Shown piece by piece: positions 50,720 to 59,811 of a stretch of 64,000 nt of DNA. Both the position numbers and the translations under genes were made by a program. Position 1 is the stretch's first letter. Every line of letters begins with the position of its first letter. This stretch comes from CBDFKV01 sp965249035 (lineage in GTDB: Bacteria; Pseudomonadota; Gammaproteobacteria; Arenicellales; Poriferihabitantaceae). The DNA lies in assembly GCA_965249035.1 (NCBI GenBank), contig CBDFKV010000007.1:1116001-1180000 (forward strand). The letters run 5' to 3'. Below the pieces are notes generated by a model. It was not told the DNA's origin. It saw only the letters and a list, made by a program, of their open reading frames with translations, and did no database searches.

Positions 50720-51933
50720 CGACCAACACTCCTTGAGCCACCCCGACCGCTACGGGTCGAGTTGGTAGTTGAATTATTCAAATTAGGTGCTACCGACGAA
50801 GTAGACCCTATCGCCCCAGCACTCGGTTGACGTGCTGCCTGATTACCCTGTTGCATCATTTTATCCAGCGGCAAATACATCACGCTATTACCACCTTTTT
50901 GTTGGTCAATGATCATCTTGGTCGAATTGCCCAACACGCTTTCCATGGTTTCAATGTAGAGCCGATCACGGGTAACTTCCGGCGCTTTTTGATATTCTAT
51001 CCGCACCTGGTCGAAACGACTCGCCTCACCTTCAGCAAGAGCGATGGTTGCGGCTTTATAACCTTCCGCTTCTTGCATGATCCGCGCAGAGTTACCCCGC
51101 GCTTTGGGGATGACATCCGCAGCGTAGGCTTCAGCCAAGTTCTTCAGACGCTCTTCGTCCTCGCGCGCACGAACCGCATCGTCAAACGCATCTTTCACCT
51201 GCTCCGGTGGCTGCGCATTCTGCATTTCTACCGAGCGGATATTAATGCCTGTCTGGTAGCGATCTAATATTTGTTGAACTAAGGTTTGTGTCCCAGTCGC
51301 AATCTGTGCACGGCCATCGGTAATCGCAAAATCCATGCCATTGTGACCCACCGTTTCACGCACCGCGCTCTCTGTTGCTTGACGCACGACCGACTCAATC
51401 GGGTCGCCGACGTTGAATAACAGATCTGTCGCTGATTTAATATCGTATTGAACCGCAAACTGAATATCGATAATGTTTTCATCTTGGGTCAGCATGAGCG
51501 CTTCTTGCGGGACTGTGGTTGACGCGCGGCCACGACTGCGATAACCCACTTCTACTGTATTCACGTGCGAGACATTCACCACCTCAACCGTGGTGATCGG
51601 AGCGGGAAGACGCCAGTGCAAGCCAGCCTCGGTAGTTTTAGAATACTTGCCGAGCAATAACTCAATGCCTTCCTCGCCTTGGTTGACCTTATAGAAACCA
51701 GTAGCCAGCCAGAAGCCAAGCGCGACCAGAACGAGTAACAGGCTGAGACCTTTACCCGGGCCAGAAGGAGAAAAACTCTTGCCTTCACCTGAGTCACCTC
51801 CGCCCAAGCCTTTGCCAAAGCGAGCTTTTAAATCTCTAAACAATTCATCCAGATCAGGCGGACCCTGCTGCTGGTTATTTTTTTTGCCCCAAGGGTCTTT
51901 ATCGCCACCCGAGCCGGGTTGATTCCAAGGCAT
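50716..51933 (-). CDS. hflK: membrane protease modulator HflK
   Basis: HflK is the partner of HflC. The 405-residue protein has a Gly/Gln/Pro-rich cytoplasmic N-terminus (MPWNQPGSGGDKDPWGKK), a membrane segment (about 66-83), the SPFH domain (GFYKVNQGEEGIELLLGKY...) and a helical region. The C-terminal 50 residues are low-complexity Ser/Thr/Asn/Gly/Arg. It is followed directly by hflC; hflX is upstream after a 262-bp gap. Confidence 0.97.
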   Translation of the reverse strand: MPWNQPGSGGDKDPWGKKNNQQQGPPDLDELFRDLKARFGKGLGGGDSGEGKSFSPSGPGKGLSLLLVLVALGFWLATGFYKVNQGEEGIELLLGKYSKTTEAGLHWRLPAPITTVEVVNVSHVNTVEVGYRSRGRASTTVPQEALMLTQDENIIDIQFAVQYDIKSATDLLFNVGDPIESVVRQATESAVRETVGHNGMDFAITDGRAQIATGTQTLVQQILDRYQTGINIRSVEMQNAQPPEQVKDAFDDAVRAREDEERLKNLAEAYAADVIPKARGNSARIMQEAEGYKAATIALAEGEASRFDQVRIEYQKAPEVTRDRLYIETMESVLGNSTKMIIDQQKGGNSVMYLPLDKMMQQGNQAARQPSAGAIGSTSSVAPNLNNSTTNSTRSGRGGSRSVGR

Positions 51934-52195
51934 TCGAAAATCCTCTAATTTGCAGTTGAGTACCTAACGATTAGCCTACTCTGCGCATCATCCACGATAA
52001 TGAGCTAAGGCCTAAGTTCGACACTATTTTAGTGCGCGTGATTGTACCATGTCCGATTAGTCGGGCAATGCCAATCCCTTTGTTACCCGATTACAATCAG
52101 GCAAGATGCGCCAATAAAACATGCGCTCTCGCGCTGGTTTATCAAGAGGCTAGTTGTAGTTCCAGTCCGAACTATCCACCGAGCCACCCACTCGG

Positions 52196-53509
52196 CTATC
52201 TAGCAGGGAGCAACATCGACTCGTTATAAGCCGACTGGCTTTGCAACCAACCACACTCCGCATGGCTTAAATTAGCGGTCAACTGCCACGCACCATCGTC
52301 GGTAATGGATTCTTCCAATACCTGACATTTTTCATACAGTCGTGCCCTTAGTTGTGCTTTTTGCGGCGGAATTAATAAACGAACCAGATTATGTTCTGCG
52401 GCCAAGACCCCATAGACCGCTTCAGAGAAATAATCCAACCCCGCTCCAGTCTCCGCAGACAGACGCACCGTATAGCGCACCACTTCATCGGCGTTATGTT
52501 GGGTAATACCGGGGGCATCGTCACTCAGGTCGATCTTGTTCATGACCATGACGGTGGGAACCTGATCGGCACCGATCTCGTGTAATACTTCGTTCACTTG
52601 CTCGATTCGGTCCAAATAATCGGGGTCAGCCGCATCGACTACATGAATCAGCAGTGAAGCATTAATCACTTCTTCCAACGTGGAATGAAAAGCAGCGACC
52701 AAAGAATGTGGCAACTCCTGGATAAATCCGACCGTGTCGGATAACACGATATCACCGAATGCTGGCACCTCAAAGCGGCGCATGGTGGGATCTAAGGTAG
52801 CAAATAGCTGATCGGCCACATAAACCGACTCACCCGTCAAACGATTGAATAAGGTCGACTTACCGGCATTGGTGTAGCCCACTAAAGACACCACCGGAAC
52901 CGGAACTCTTTCACGTGCTCGACGCCGCAACCCGCGCTGACTTTCAACTTTCTTAAGGCGTTTGCTCAAAGCCCGAATTCGGTGCCCGATCAAGCGGCGA
53001 TCGGTTTCAAGCTGGGTTTCACCCGGCCCACGCAATCCAATCCCACCTTTTTGACGTTCTAAGTGAGTCCAGCCGCGTACCAGCCTTGTCGACAAATGCC
53101 GCAGCTGCGCTAACTCGACTTGTAATTGACCTTCGCTAGACGAAGCACGTTGGGCAAAGATATCCAGAATCAAGCGGGTCCGGTCGATTACTCGCACCTC
53201 AGCCGCACGCTCCATATTGCGCTCTTGGATCGGCGTGATCGGGTGATTGACCACCACCACGTCTACCGCTTCCGCTTCAACCAGGCGTTTAAGTTCGTCG
53301 AGCTTTCCACTGCCCACAAAATGAGCCGGATGCGGCTTATCGCGCAACCCGGTTAGGGTCGCCACCACTTGTCCACCGGCTGATTCAATCAACTGAGCAG
53401 TTTCATCCCTCCCAGCACCTTCTTCAAGACGGCGGTGAGATTGGTGTAAAAGAACAACCCGCTCGCTCTGATCGGTTAGGTCTTCATTAGTACCAATGGT
53501 GGTAAACAG
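52196..53509 (-). CDS. hflX: ribosome-associated GTPase HflX, non-canonical start
   Basis: HflX binds the 50S subunit and rescues stalled or stress-damaged ribosomes. Motifs: SSSEGQLQVELAQLRHLSTRL, GIGLRGPGETQLETDRR, G1 GYTNAGKSTLFN, DTVGFIQELP (G3) and NKIDL (G4). The first TTG in frame (53392) would cut off the first part of the N-terminal domain. Yet the frame continues upstream with ERVVLLHQSHRRLEEGAGRD, which is normal HflX N-terminal sequence, up to a TAG. No ATG, GTG or TTG exists there. A CTG at 53509 lies seven bases after GCGGAG and gives a 437-residue protein (E. coli 426); an ATT at 53497 is another option. The start is inferred. Confidence 0.9.
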   Translation of the reverse strand: MFTTIGTNEDLTDQSERVVLLHQSHRRLEEGAGRDETAQLIESAGGQVVATLTGLRDKPHPAHFVGSGKLDELKRLVEAEAVDVVVVNHPITPIQERNMERAAEVRVIDRTRLILDIFAQRASSSEGQLQVELAQLRHLSTRLVRGWTHLERQKGGIGLRGPGETQLETDRRLIGHRIRALSKRLKKVESQRGLRRRARERVPVPVVSLVGYTNAGKSTLFNRLTGESVYVADQLFATLDPTMRRFEVPAFGDIVLSDTVGFIQELPHSLVAAFHSTLEEVINASLLIHVVDAADPDYLDRIEQVNEVLHEIGADQVPTVMVMNKIDLSDDAPGITQHNADEVVRYTVRLSAETGAGLDYFSEAVYGVLAAEHNLVRLLIPPQKAQLRARLYEKCQVLEESITDDGAWQLTANLSHAECGWLQSQSAYNESMLLPAR

Positions 53510-53583
53510 GTCAGTGCTCCGCTAAGCCAAATGCACGAGTTGCACAGTGGGGGCGAGTTGTTTCAAACTAGCAATCGTCTGAC

Positions 53584-53907
53584 TTAGTAGTCGTCCGGAA
53601 AATCCGGCTGTCGATCTTCATCGGGCTGACTATCTTCATCCGGCTGCCGGTCTTCGTCTGGCTGACGATCATTATCTTTGTCTTCACCAGGAATGCTAAT
53701 CGTTCGGTTAGGAACGATCGTAGAAATTGCGTGCTTATAAATCAATTGGTTAACACTATTCTTTAGCAAAACCACAAATTGGTCAAACGAATCAATTTGA
53801 CCGGTAAGTTTGATGCCATTGACCAAGAAAATTGAAACTGGAACCCGCTCTCGACGTAAAATGTTAAGAAATGGGTCTTGTAATGCGGTGCCTTTTTGTT
53901 GTGCCAT
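53584..53907 (-). CDS. hfq: RNA chaperone Hfq with acidic repeat tail
   Basis: Hfq is the hexameric Sm-like protein that pairs small RNAs with mRNAs. Residues 1-72 are canonical: Sm1 (DPFLNILRRERVPVSIFLVNGIKLTGQIDSFDQFVVLLKN) and Sm2 with the YKHAISTI motif. The C-terminal tail is unusual: RQPDED, RQPDED, SQPDED, RQPDFPDDY (81-107), a perfect-to-near-perfect hexapeptide repeat encoded by 18-bp units. An acidic Hfq tip is known to gate RNA release in E. coli; here it is repeated. A GGGAGAGGT site precedes the ATG. miaA, the usual upstream neighbour, is absent; the 322 bases between hfq and the GST gene (53908-54229) hold no gene I can support. Confidence 0.97.
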   Translation of the reverse strand: MAQQKGTALQDPFLNILRRERVPVSIFLVNGIKLTGQIDSFDQFVVLLKNSVNQLIYKHAISTIVPNRTISIPGEDKDNDRQPDEDRQPDEDSQPDEDRQPDFPDDY

Positions 53908-54229
53908 TGTTGGTACCTCTCCCGAAGTATTATTAGTCTTTCGAATTATACAGCCAATCCATCGGCCTGTGCCTGATCGGTTAACGTCGCGTCAACCCAT
54001 CAATGTCCGTCAAGGCATATCTTACCAAGAGACGGGCAGCGACGATAGCCTTTACGGTTGACATGGAGATTAACTCCCTGTAACCATTTTTTTATGCGCG
54101 TTAAGCACCACTGCCCTGATTTAAACAGTACATCCCTTTGAAACCAAGCGCTTGTATTGCAAAATTACTGTCAACAGGCGAGAATGCGCGGACACCCTCC
54201 ACAAACGATTAAACAACACCCTTGTTCTC

Positions 54230-54856
54230 ATGAAACTTTACGACTATTTTCGTTCCAGCGCATCGTACCGAATACGCATCGCATTGAATTACAAAGAAGT
54301 TAGCCACGAAGTGACGCACGTCAACTTGCTCAAACAGGAACAACGATCCAAAAAGTACCATGGGATCAATCCGCAAGGTTTGGTTCCCAGCTTGCACGCT
54401 GAAGACTCCACCTTGCACCAGTCGCTGGGCATGTTGGAGTACCTGGAGGAACGCTTTCCCAAGCCCGCACTATTACCTAAAAAAAGAATCGACCGAGCTG
54501 TTGTACGCGGCATGGCATTGATGGTGGTGGCAGACATTCACCCGCTAAATAATTTGCGCGTTCTGGAATACCTAAGCACACAATTCGAAATTACCGAAGA
54601 CCAAAAGATCGGCTGGTATCATTATTGGATCAGTGAAGGGTTTACTGCCTTGGAGTCTCGGCTGTCCAACTTCTCTGACGGAAAAACCTGTTTTGGCAAG
54701 ACTTTTACCCTGGCTGATGTCTGCTTAATCCCACAGGTATATAACGCCAATCGATATGGTGTCTATATGCACGACTATCCGCTGATACAGTCGATCAACA
54801 ACCACTGCTTAAGTCACCCTGCCTTTTACAAAGCCAGCCCAGATTACGGTAAATAG
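54230..54856 (+). CDS. maiA: maleylacetoacetate isomerase-like glutathione S-transferase (zeta class)
   Basis: A 208-residue GST. The N-terminal thioredoxin-fold domain begins MKLYDYFRSSASYRIRIALN, where the SSASYRxRIAL motif marks zeta-class enzymes such as maleylacetoacetate isomerase of tyrosine catabolism. NPQGLVPSL and QSLGMLEYLEERFP follow, then the helical C-terminal domain with FTLADVCLIPQVYNA. The ATG at 54230 is chosen since similarity begins there; the frame is open to 54152. No other tyrosine-degradation genes are adjacent, so a general glutathione role is also possible. Confidence 0.88.
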   Translation: MKLYDYFRSSASYRIRIALNYKEVSHEVTHVNLLKQEQRSKKYHGINPQGLVPSLHAEDSTLHQSLGMLEYLEERFPKPALLPKKRIDRAVVRGMALMVVADIHPLNNLRVLEYLSTQFEITEDQKIGWYHYWISEGFTALESRLSNFSDGKTCFGKTFTLADVCLIPQVYNANRYGVYMHDYPLIQSINNHCLSHPAFYKASPDYGK

Positions 54857-54881
54857 CCGAGACTTAATGTTGAATCTAGCG

Positions 54882-56714
54882 CTATTGGGTCGTCGAGACG
54901 GCCTTATTGCCCTGCGGTTCATCGGCAAGCTCCTGAGTGACCCGATCAACAATCGAAGTGGTTAATTCTTCGCCAATCAACTCGTTAAAATGTGCCCGCA
55001 TTTCGGTTATCGGTAAATTCAACTCATCAAGACCTATCAGGTAATTGCGCACTCTGTCCTCCCAGTCATTGTGATACGGCACGCCCATTGGCCGATTAAA
55101 CCGATGCAACCACCTTAAAAAGGGTAAACACAAAGTGCGCTGGCCCGCCTGTCGGAATTTTTCATGGATGTAGCTCTCTTCCCCCCCAAAGCCAGAAAAT
55201 TGTGGATTAAAGCCTAACCATGCCGCTTTTCGACAGGCAAATAAACCCATCCCCTGCATCGGGATTTCGAACGGCTCCGCAGCCATATCTTGCCCACGCT
55301 CATCGGTCGCCCAGGCTCCATACATACCTCCACTCCAACCCTGCTGAAAGTGCGTAGAGATTGATTTTAAGTTATCACCCACTAATGGCCCTTGCAGTAA
55401 ATCCATACAGCCGGGTTGCTCATCCAGAAAATTAATCAGCTTTTGAATCGCCCCCGGAACCAACATTACGTGTGAGTCCATACACATGACATACTCTCCT
55501 TCTGCCGCTTCAAACACAAAGTTCTTCGGTGCCGCCGTCCCACTGACTTGGTTATTGGGCAAATAGCGATAACCCGGCACTGATTGATCCAATTGTTTCA
55601 AGGCCTGCGCACACCGACCCGTGGGGTTATTATCAACCACAATGATTTCAGTCTGGTCCAACACCTCGGGGTGATACATCCGAATCGCTTGCGTGGAAAA
55701 ATACACGCCATCATAATCATCATAAGTTGCCATACCGATGGTCAGCTTAACCTTGCCGCGCGACGGTGTCGCCTCAGGTATCTCAATCTCATCAATTAAC
55801 ACCGCGCTTTCACTGTCGCTTGTTTTCGCCGGGTTGGGTGCATGCAAATATAAGGCAATCAAACGGTCAATCAACGCTGGGTCATTGGGCTGTTCGGCCA
55901 TCAACTTCAGGAAATCAGCCAACGCCGCATCTAGCTGACTCGGCTTCCCGAAACGCAATTTAAGCGCCGGAGCAGTTTGGGCTAAGCGACTGACGCCAGC
56001 AAACATTATCATATTGCCATTCTGGCTGTACGGCACACTCTGCATGAGATGTAAGCCAGCCTGCGCTGCAGATAGCTGTTCGATCGAGAGCTCCGCGCCT
56101 TCTTCCCATTCAGGGATGAGAATTAACCTTAACGACTCAGGAACAGCACTTTCGAGCCGATGAAAGGGCAATAGCGTTTTCTTATGGCCCTTGATGCGAT
56201 CATCGAACTCACTACCGAGTATTTGCTCGGCATCGATAAACTGATCCGCCTGATCATGCCTCGCAACCAAACCAGCACCAAAGCCATCAATACCCTCAGC
56301 ACCAAATCTGACTAGACTATCGCTCGCATAGCGACTTTGGTGCCGCAACATAAATGACGTTAAGCGCCCACGAATTCGTGCCTGAGGGGACGCAATAAGA
56401 ATTCCCATAGTCTGATGGACAACCAAGCCTGCATATAAAACCAAGCGCTCGCCCGAAATTGCAGCCAGAGTCTCAATCACGGTGGTTCTAAGTGAAAAAG
56501 TACCTTCTTGCGCAGCAACTGGAGACACTTCCTGATCACCTTCGATAGCAGAGATCACCACTTGGCCCGTTTCCGTCTCACCCACCCGCAAGTGCGCATC
56601 TGCATCACCTTGACGGGCTATCAGTGTAAACGTATTTGCTAGCGTTTCAGCCCACGAATCGGGTGCTTCAATATCGACAGTCAAGCCACCCAGGCCGGTT
56701 CTTAGTGTTGGCAC
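54882..56714 (-). CDS. family 2 glycosyltransferase fused to a degenerate HPr-kinase-like domain
   Basis: About 610 residues. Start GTG at 56714 with AAGGAG six bases upstream; the frame is open to 56822 without a good site. The N-terminal 275 residues follow the layout of HprK-related kinases, with LYAGLVVHQTMGILIASP where LHAS...GPSGAGKST is expected, then ASDSLVRF, a RLILIPEWEEGAEL strand and a closing LRFGKPSQLDAAL segment. The P-loop glycine-lysine is lost (about 106-118), so ATP use is doubtful. From about residue 323 a GT-A glycosyltransferase begins: KLTIGMATYDDYDGVYFS, IIVVDNNP (360-364), MDSH in place of DxD (413-415) and GFNPQFSGFGGEESYIHEKF. The sugar and acceptor are unknown. The fusion is unfamiliar to me. 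Confidence 0.8.
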   Translation of the reverse strand: MPTLRTGLGGLTVDIEAPDSWAETLANTFTLIARQGDADAHLRVGETETGQVVISAIEGDQEVSPVAAQEGTFSLRTTVIETLAAISGERLVLYAGLVVHQTMGILIASPQARIRGRLTSFMLRHQSRYASDSLVRFGAEGIDGFGAGLVARHDQADQFIDAEQILGSEFDDRIKGHKKTLLPFHRLESAVPESLRLILIPEWEEGAELSIEQLSAAQAGLHLMQSVPYSQNGNMIMFAGVSRLAQTAPALKLRFGKPSQLDAALADFLKLMAEQPNDPALIDRLIALYLHAPNPAKTSDSESAVLIDEIEIPEATPSRGKVKLTIGMATYDDYDGVYFSTQAIRMYHPEVLDQTEIIVVDNNPTGRCAQALKQLDQSVPGYRYLPNNQVSGTAAPKNFVFEAAEGEYVMCMDSHVMLVPGAIQKLINFLDEQPGCMDLLQGPLVGDNLKSISTHFQQGWSGGMYGAWATDERGQDMAAEPFEIPMQGMGLFACRKAAWLGFNPQFSGFGGEESYIHEKFRQAGQRTLCLPFLRWLHRFNRPMGVPYHNDWEDRVRNYLIGLDELNLPITEMRAHFNELIGEELTTSIVDRVTQELADEPQGNKAVSTTQ

Positions 56715-56843
56715 ACTATCTCCTTCATATGATTGTGCCGATATTGTATCGACTCCTGCCACCACTGTCACATCAGTCGCTACTACTGTTAGAAAACAGG
56801 TCCACGCTGTATACTGCCCCAAGAAAATTGACCTGCCAGCGCT

Positions 56844-57428
56844 GTGCCAACACCACCTGATTTAAGTGGCCTCGTATTCGACGCCAAGCAACATCCGAGA
56901 ATCAAATTGCCCGCTGGGCCGGTTTGGGTATTTGCCTATGGCTCTCTCATGTGGCGACCCGACTTTGAGTTTATCGACGATGCCTGTGCGCGGTTATTTG
57001 GCTATCACCGCCAACTGTGCTTATGGTCGGTTTGCTATCGTGGCACCCCACGGAATCCAGGGCTAGTGCTGGGCTTGGAACGTGGCGGCTCTTGCAATGG
57101 ACGCGCCTTTAAAATCCCCCATCACAACTGTAGCGACGTCTACGACCAACTGCACGAACGCGAAATGATCACGGGTGCCTACGAGGCGGTGTTCAAACCC
57201 GTCCACCTTAGCGATGGCCGAATCGTTGACGCACTGACCTTTATCGCCCGCCCTGGCCACCCACAGCATAGCCCAGACTTAGGCCACGGTGATATTGTCA
57301 AGCTGGTGCGCCAAGCCAACGGTCAGTTTGGCAGCAACCGGGACTATGTACTCAATACCGCCAAGCAGCTTAAGGCCATGGGCATCCACGATCGCACGCT
57401 GTGGCACATCGCCAAACAACTGAATTAA
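56844..57428 (+). CDS. ChaC-like gamma-glutamylcyclotransferase
   Basis: ChaC enzymes cleave glutathione to 5-oxoproline and Cys-Gly. The 194-residue protein has the substrate-binding YGSLMW motif, RLFGYHRQLCLWSVCYRGTPRNPGLVLGL, GRAFKIP and REMITGAYEAVF, which includes the region of the catalytic glutamate. The start codon is GTG. It is divergent from the glycosyltransferase fusion and overlaps no other plus-strand gene; gloA follows 32 bases downstream, so a glutathione-related transcript with ChaC and glyoxalase I is likely. Confidence 0.92.
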   Translation: MPTPPDLSGLVFDAKQHPRIKLPAGPVWVFAYGSLMWRPDFEFIDDACARLFGYHRQLCLWSVCYRGTPRNPGLVLGLERGGSCNGRAFKIPHHNCSDVYDQLHEREMITGAYEAVFKPVHLSDGRIVDALTFIARPGHPQHSPDLGHGDIVKLVRQANGQFGSNRDYVLNTAKQLKAMGIHDRTLWHIAKQLN

Positions 57429-57460
57429 CCTCCTTCATCAACCCACCCGACTCCACCACT

Positions 57461-57901
57461 ATGCGCTATTTACATTCCATGATCCGCGTTCGTGAACTTG
57501 AACCAACGCTGCACTTGTTTTGCGAAGTTCTCGGTTTTATAGAAACCCGTCGCAGCGATAGCGAACAAGGCCGCTACACACTCGTGTACCTCGCAGCGCC
57601 GGACGATGAAGCTGGTGCCCGACAGGAACAGGCCCCTTTACTTGAATTAACCTACAACTGGGACACAGAAGACTACGGCAATGGTCGGAATTTTGGTCAC
57701 CTAGCCTATGAAGTCGATAATATCTATGCCACCTGCCAACGCCTAATGGATCACGACATTAGCGTCAACCGACCACCACGCGATGGCTATATGGCATTCT
57801 TCTTAACCCCGGACGGAATTTCGGTTGAGTTGCTACAAAAAGGGGACGCCTTACCTACGCAAGAACCTTGGGCCTCCATGCCGAATATGGGCAGCTGGTA
57901 G
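57461..57901 (+). CDS. gloA: lactoylglutathione lyase (glyoxalase I)
   Basis: GloA converts the methylglyoxal-glutathione hemithioacetal to lactoylglutathione. The 146-residue protein begins MRYLHSMIRVRELEPTLHLF and keeps all four metal ligands: the His in RYLHSM, Glu in LLELTYNW, His in NFGHLAYEV and Glu in GISVELLQK. The ATG at 57461 matches the family start; the frame is open to 57401 inside the ChaC gene. The next gene starts 15 bases after the stop. Confidence 0.95.
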   Translation: MRYLHSMIRVRELEPTLHLFCEVLGFIETRRSDSEQGRYTLVYLAAPDDEAGARQEQAPLLELTYNWDTEDYGNGRNFGHLAYEVDNIYATCQRLMDHDISVNRPPRDGYMAFFLTPDGISVELLQKGDALPTQEPWASMPNMGSW

Positions 57902-57916
57902 GCGGGAATATAGCCA

Positions 57917-58816
57917 ATGAAACGCCTTAGCCTCAATATCATTGGCGCAGGCCGAGTCGGCAGCACTCTGGCGCAACTATGGTCGCAGCAAAACGTCTTT
58001 AACGTCCAAGCCCTGTTCAGCCGTAATATTAGCCACGCGCAACAAGCGGTCGAGTGGGCTGGAATCGGCACCGCTTATGACCAGTTTAACGCCTTGCCAG
58101 CAGCCGATGTCTGGTTGATCAGTACGCCAGACCATGCCATCCGTGATAGCTGTGAGCAATTACTAGCCAAACATGTAATTGTCCCTGGCAATACGGTTTT
58201 TCACTGTAGCGGCGCGCTAGGCTCAGAGCAATTAGTTAGCGCCCAGAAGCATGGAGCGCATATCGCCAGCGCTCACCCACTCAAAAGCTTCGTCGAGCGC
58301 GGATTGGTTCAGCTAGATAAGTTTGCCGGCACCCCGTGCGCGGTTGAAGGCGACGTCAAAGCCATCGCCCTATTGCAAAAAGCCTTTGTCGAAATTGGCG
58401 CTAAACCCTTCATTATCGTCTCAAAACACAAAAGCCTGTATCACGCAGCCAGTGTGATGGTTTGCAATTACCAAAACGCCTTGATCGAAATAGGCTTACA
58501 GACTTATGCCCACGCCGGCATTCCTGCTGAAGAAGCCCTTGCCCTGATAGAGCCGATTGTTCGTAATACCATCGATAATATCTTCCGGATGGGGCCACGC
58601 GACGCGCTTACTGGCCCTATCGTGCGTGGAGAAACGGAGATTGTTGCGAGTGAGATAGCCGATTTACACGCCTGGCGACCGGATATCGCCGCCATTTATC
58701 GACAATTGGGCTTGGTCACATTAGATCTGGCGGTGGACCGACCGGACGCACCCGATTTAAGCAATATACAAAAAGTCCTTGAGGCTTCCGATCAATCAAA
58801 TTCGGTATCGGACTGA
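57917..58816 (+). CDS. Rossmann-like and DUF2520 domain protein
   Basis: A 299-residue protein with an N-terminal NAD(P)-binding Rossmann fold (LNIIGAGRVGSTLAQLW; GxGxxG at about 10-15) and a C-terminal helical DUF2520 domain (HPLKSFVERG, YHAASVMVCNYQNALIEIG, ALTGPIVRGE). The fold resembles NADP-dependent ketopantoate/prephenate-type dehydrogenases; the substrate is unknown. It is the last gene of a chaC-gloA-DUF2520 run and overlaps the convergent aminopeptidase gene by 25 bases at the 3' ends. Confidence 0.9.
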   Translation: MKRLSLNIIGAGRVGSTLAQLWSQQNVFNVQALFSRNISHAQQAVEWAGIGTAYDQFNALPAADVWLISTPDHAIRDSCEQLLAKHVIVPGNTVFHCSGALGSEQLVSAQKHGAHIASAHPLKSFVERGLVQLDKFAGTPCAVEGDVKAIALLQKAFVEIGAKPFIIVSKHKSLYHAASVMVCNYQNALIEIGLQTYAHAGIPAEEALALIEPIVRNTIDNIFRMGPRDALTGPIVRGETEIVASEIADLHAWRPDIAAIYRQLGLVTLDLAVDRPDAPDLSNIQKVLEASDQSNSVSD

Positions 58817-59811
58817 GCAACCACCGCATAAAACCGCGCCCAATCACCGTCTGCATCGGCCAGTAAACCGGCGAAATAGTCGACCCGAGAGTAATAGTCT
58901 GAAAACAACGCCAACGACGCGTTATTTAAATTAGACTTTATCCAGCGATCAAACACCTGCGTATTTAGCGCCCGATAACGTCGTCGCAGCTGGGCAAATG
59001 CAGCGGTTTTGATCTGTTGCAGCTCCGATTCCGGTTGATCTGTTGCAGCCAAGTAGGCTTGGCTTAAGTTGGTTCGTTCCTCAAGAATCATGCTAATCAC
59101 ACGCTCGCGGTCGGCTTGCTGAGACTCATACCTCTGTAATTCATCCAACTCCCCGCGGGCCGAGAGCCACAAGCGTACGCCTTCATGCTCAACCAGCGTC
59201 GCGAACGACTCGTTAAAAGGGGTATCGCCCTTTTTATAAAACTGCTGGTGTGCCAATTCGTGAAACAACAGCCCCGCTAGTTCGGGGTTAGAACGCGCTA
59301 ACATCGTATTTAGGATGGGGTCTGAAAACCAACCCAAGGTGGAATAAGCGCTCACACCGCCGACCACCACATCCAGGCCATCATCCTGTAACTTGCGGGC
59401 ATACTCTTTTGCTTTGGCCAAACCAAAATAGCCACGATAGCTGACGCAACCCGCAATTGGAAAACACGACTCCACCGGATTGACATCAAACTTCGGGGTA
59501 GCAACCACATTCCAAACCACGTAGGGCCGACCGACATCGGCGTAACTCGTGTATGAGTCATTTTTCGGCAGTTTCAACACCTCGCTGGCAAATTCTCTTG
59601 CTTCAAGCAGATAAGCCAAACGTGCTTTTAGCGTATCATCCGTATTCGGATCGGCCAGCAGCGAACGCAGGGATTGACGATTTCTTAAAATCTCAACTTG
59701 CCCCAGCGCCGCTTGGGTATAAAATGAGACGGATTCACAACCCGACAAGACGACCAGCAAGCTCGCCACAATCAGCCCACGAGCCGCATTAAAGCCATGG
59801 TTAAAACGCAA
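58792..59811 (-). CDS. lipoprotein zinc aminopeptidase (COG4324-like)
   Basis: A 339-residue predicted aminopeptidase. Lipoprotein signal with LSGC (Cys25), then a soluble domain containing GCVSYRGYFG, AYSTLGWFSDPIL and the zinc site HELAH (His184, Glu185, His188) with NESFAT (Glu201) as a probable third ligand. It is likely anchored to the outer or inner membrane, facing the periplasm. The start is a TTG, supported by a perfect GGAGG six bases upstream at 59818-59822. Its 5' end overlaps the start of the divergent cca gene by 15 bases. Confidence 0.9.
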   Translation of the reverse strand: MRFNHGFNAARGLIVASLLVVLSGCESVSFYTQAALGQVEILRNRQSLRSLLADPNTDDTLKARLAYLLEAREFASEVLKLPKNDSYTSYADVGRPYVVWNVVATPKFDVNPVESCFPIAGCVSYRGYFGLAKAKEYARKLQDDGLDVVVGGVSAYSTLGWFSDPILNTMLARSNPELAGLLFHELAHQQFYKKGDTPFNESFATLVEHEGVRLWLSARGELDELQRYESQQADRERVISMILEERTNLSQAYLAATDQPESELQQIKTAAFAQLRRRYRALNTQVFDRWIKSNLNNASLALFSDYYSRVDYFAGLLADADGDWARFYAVVAQSDTEFD

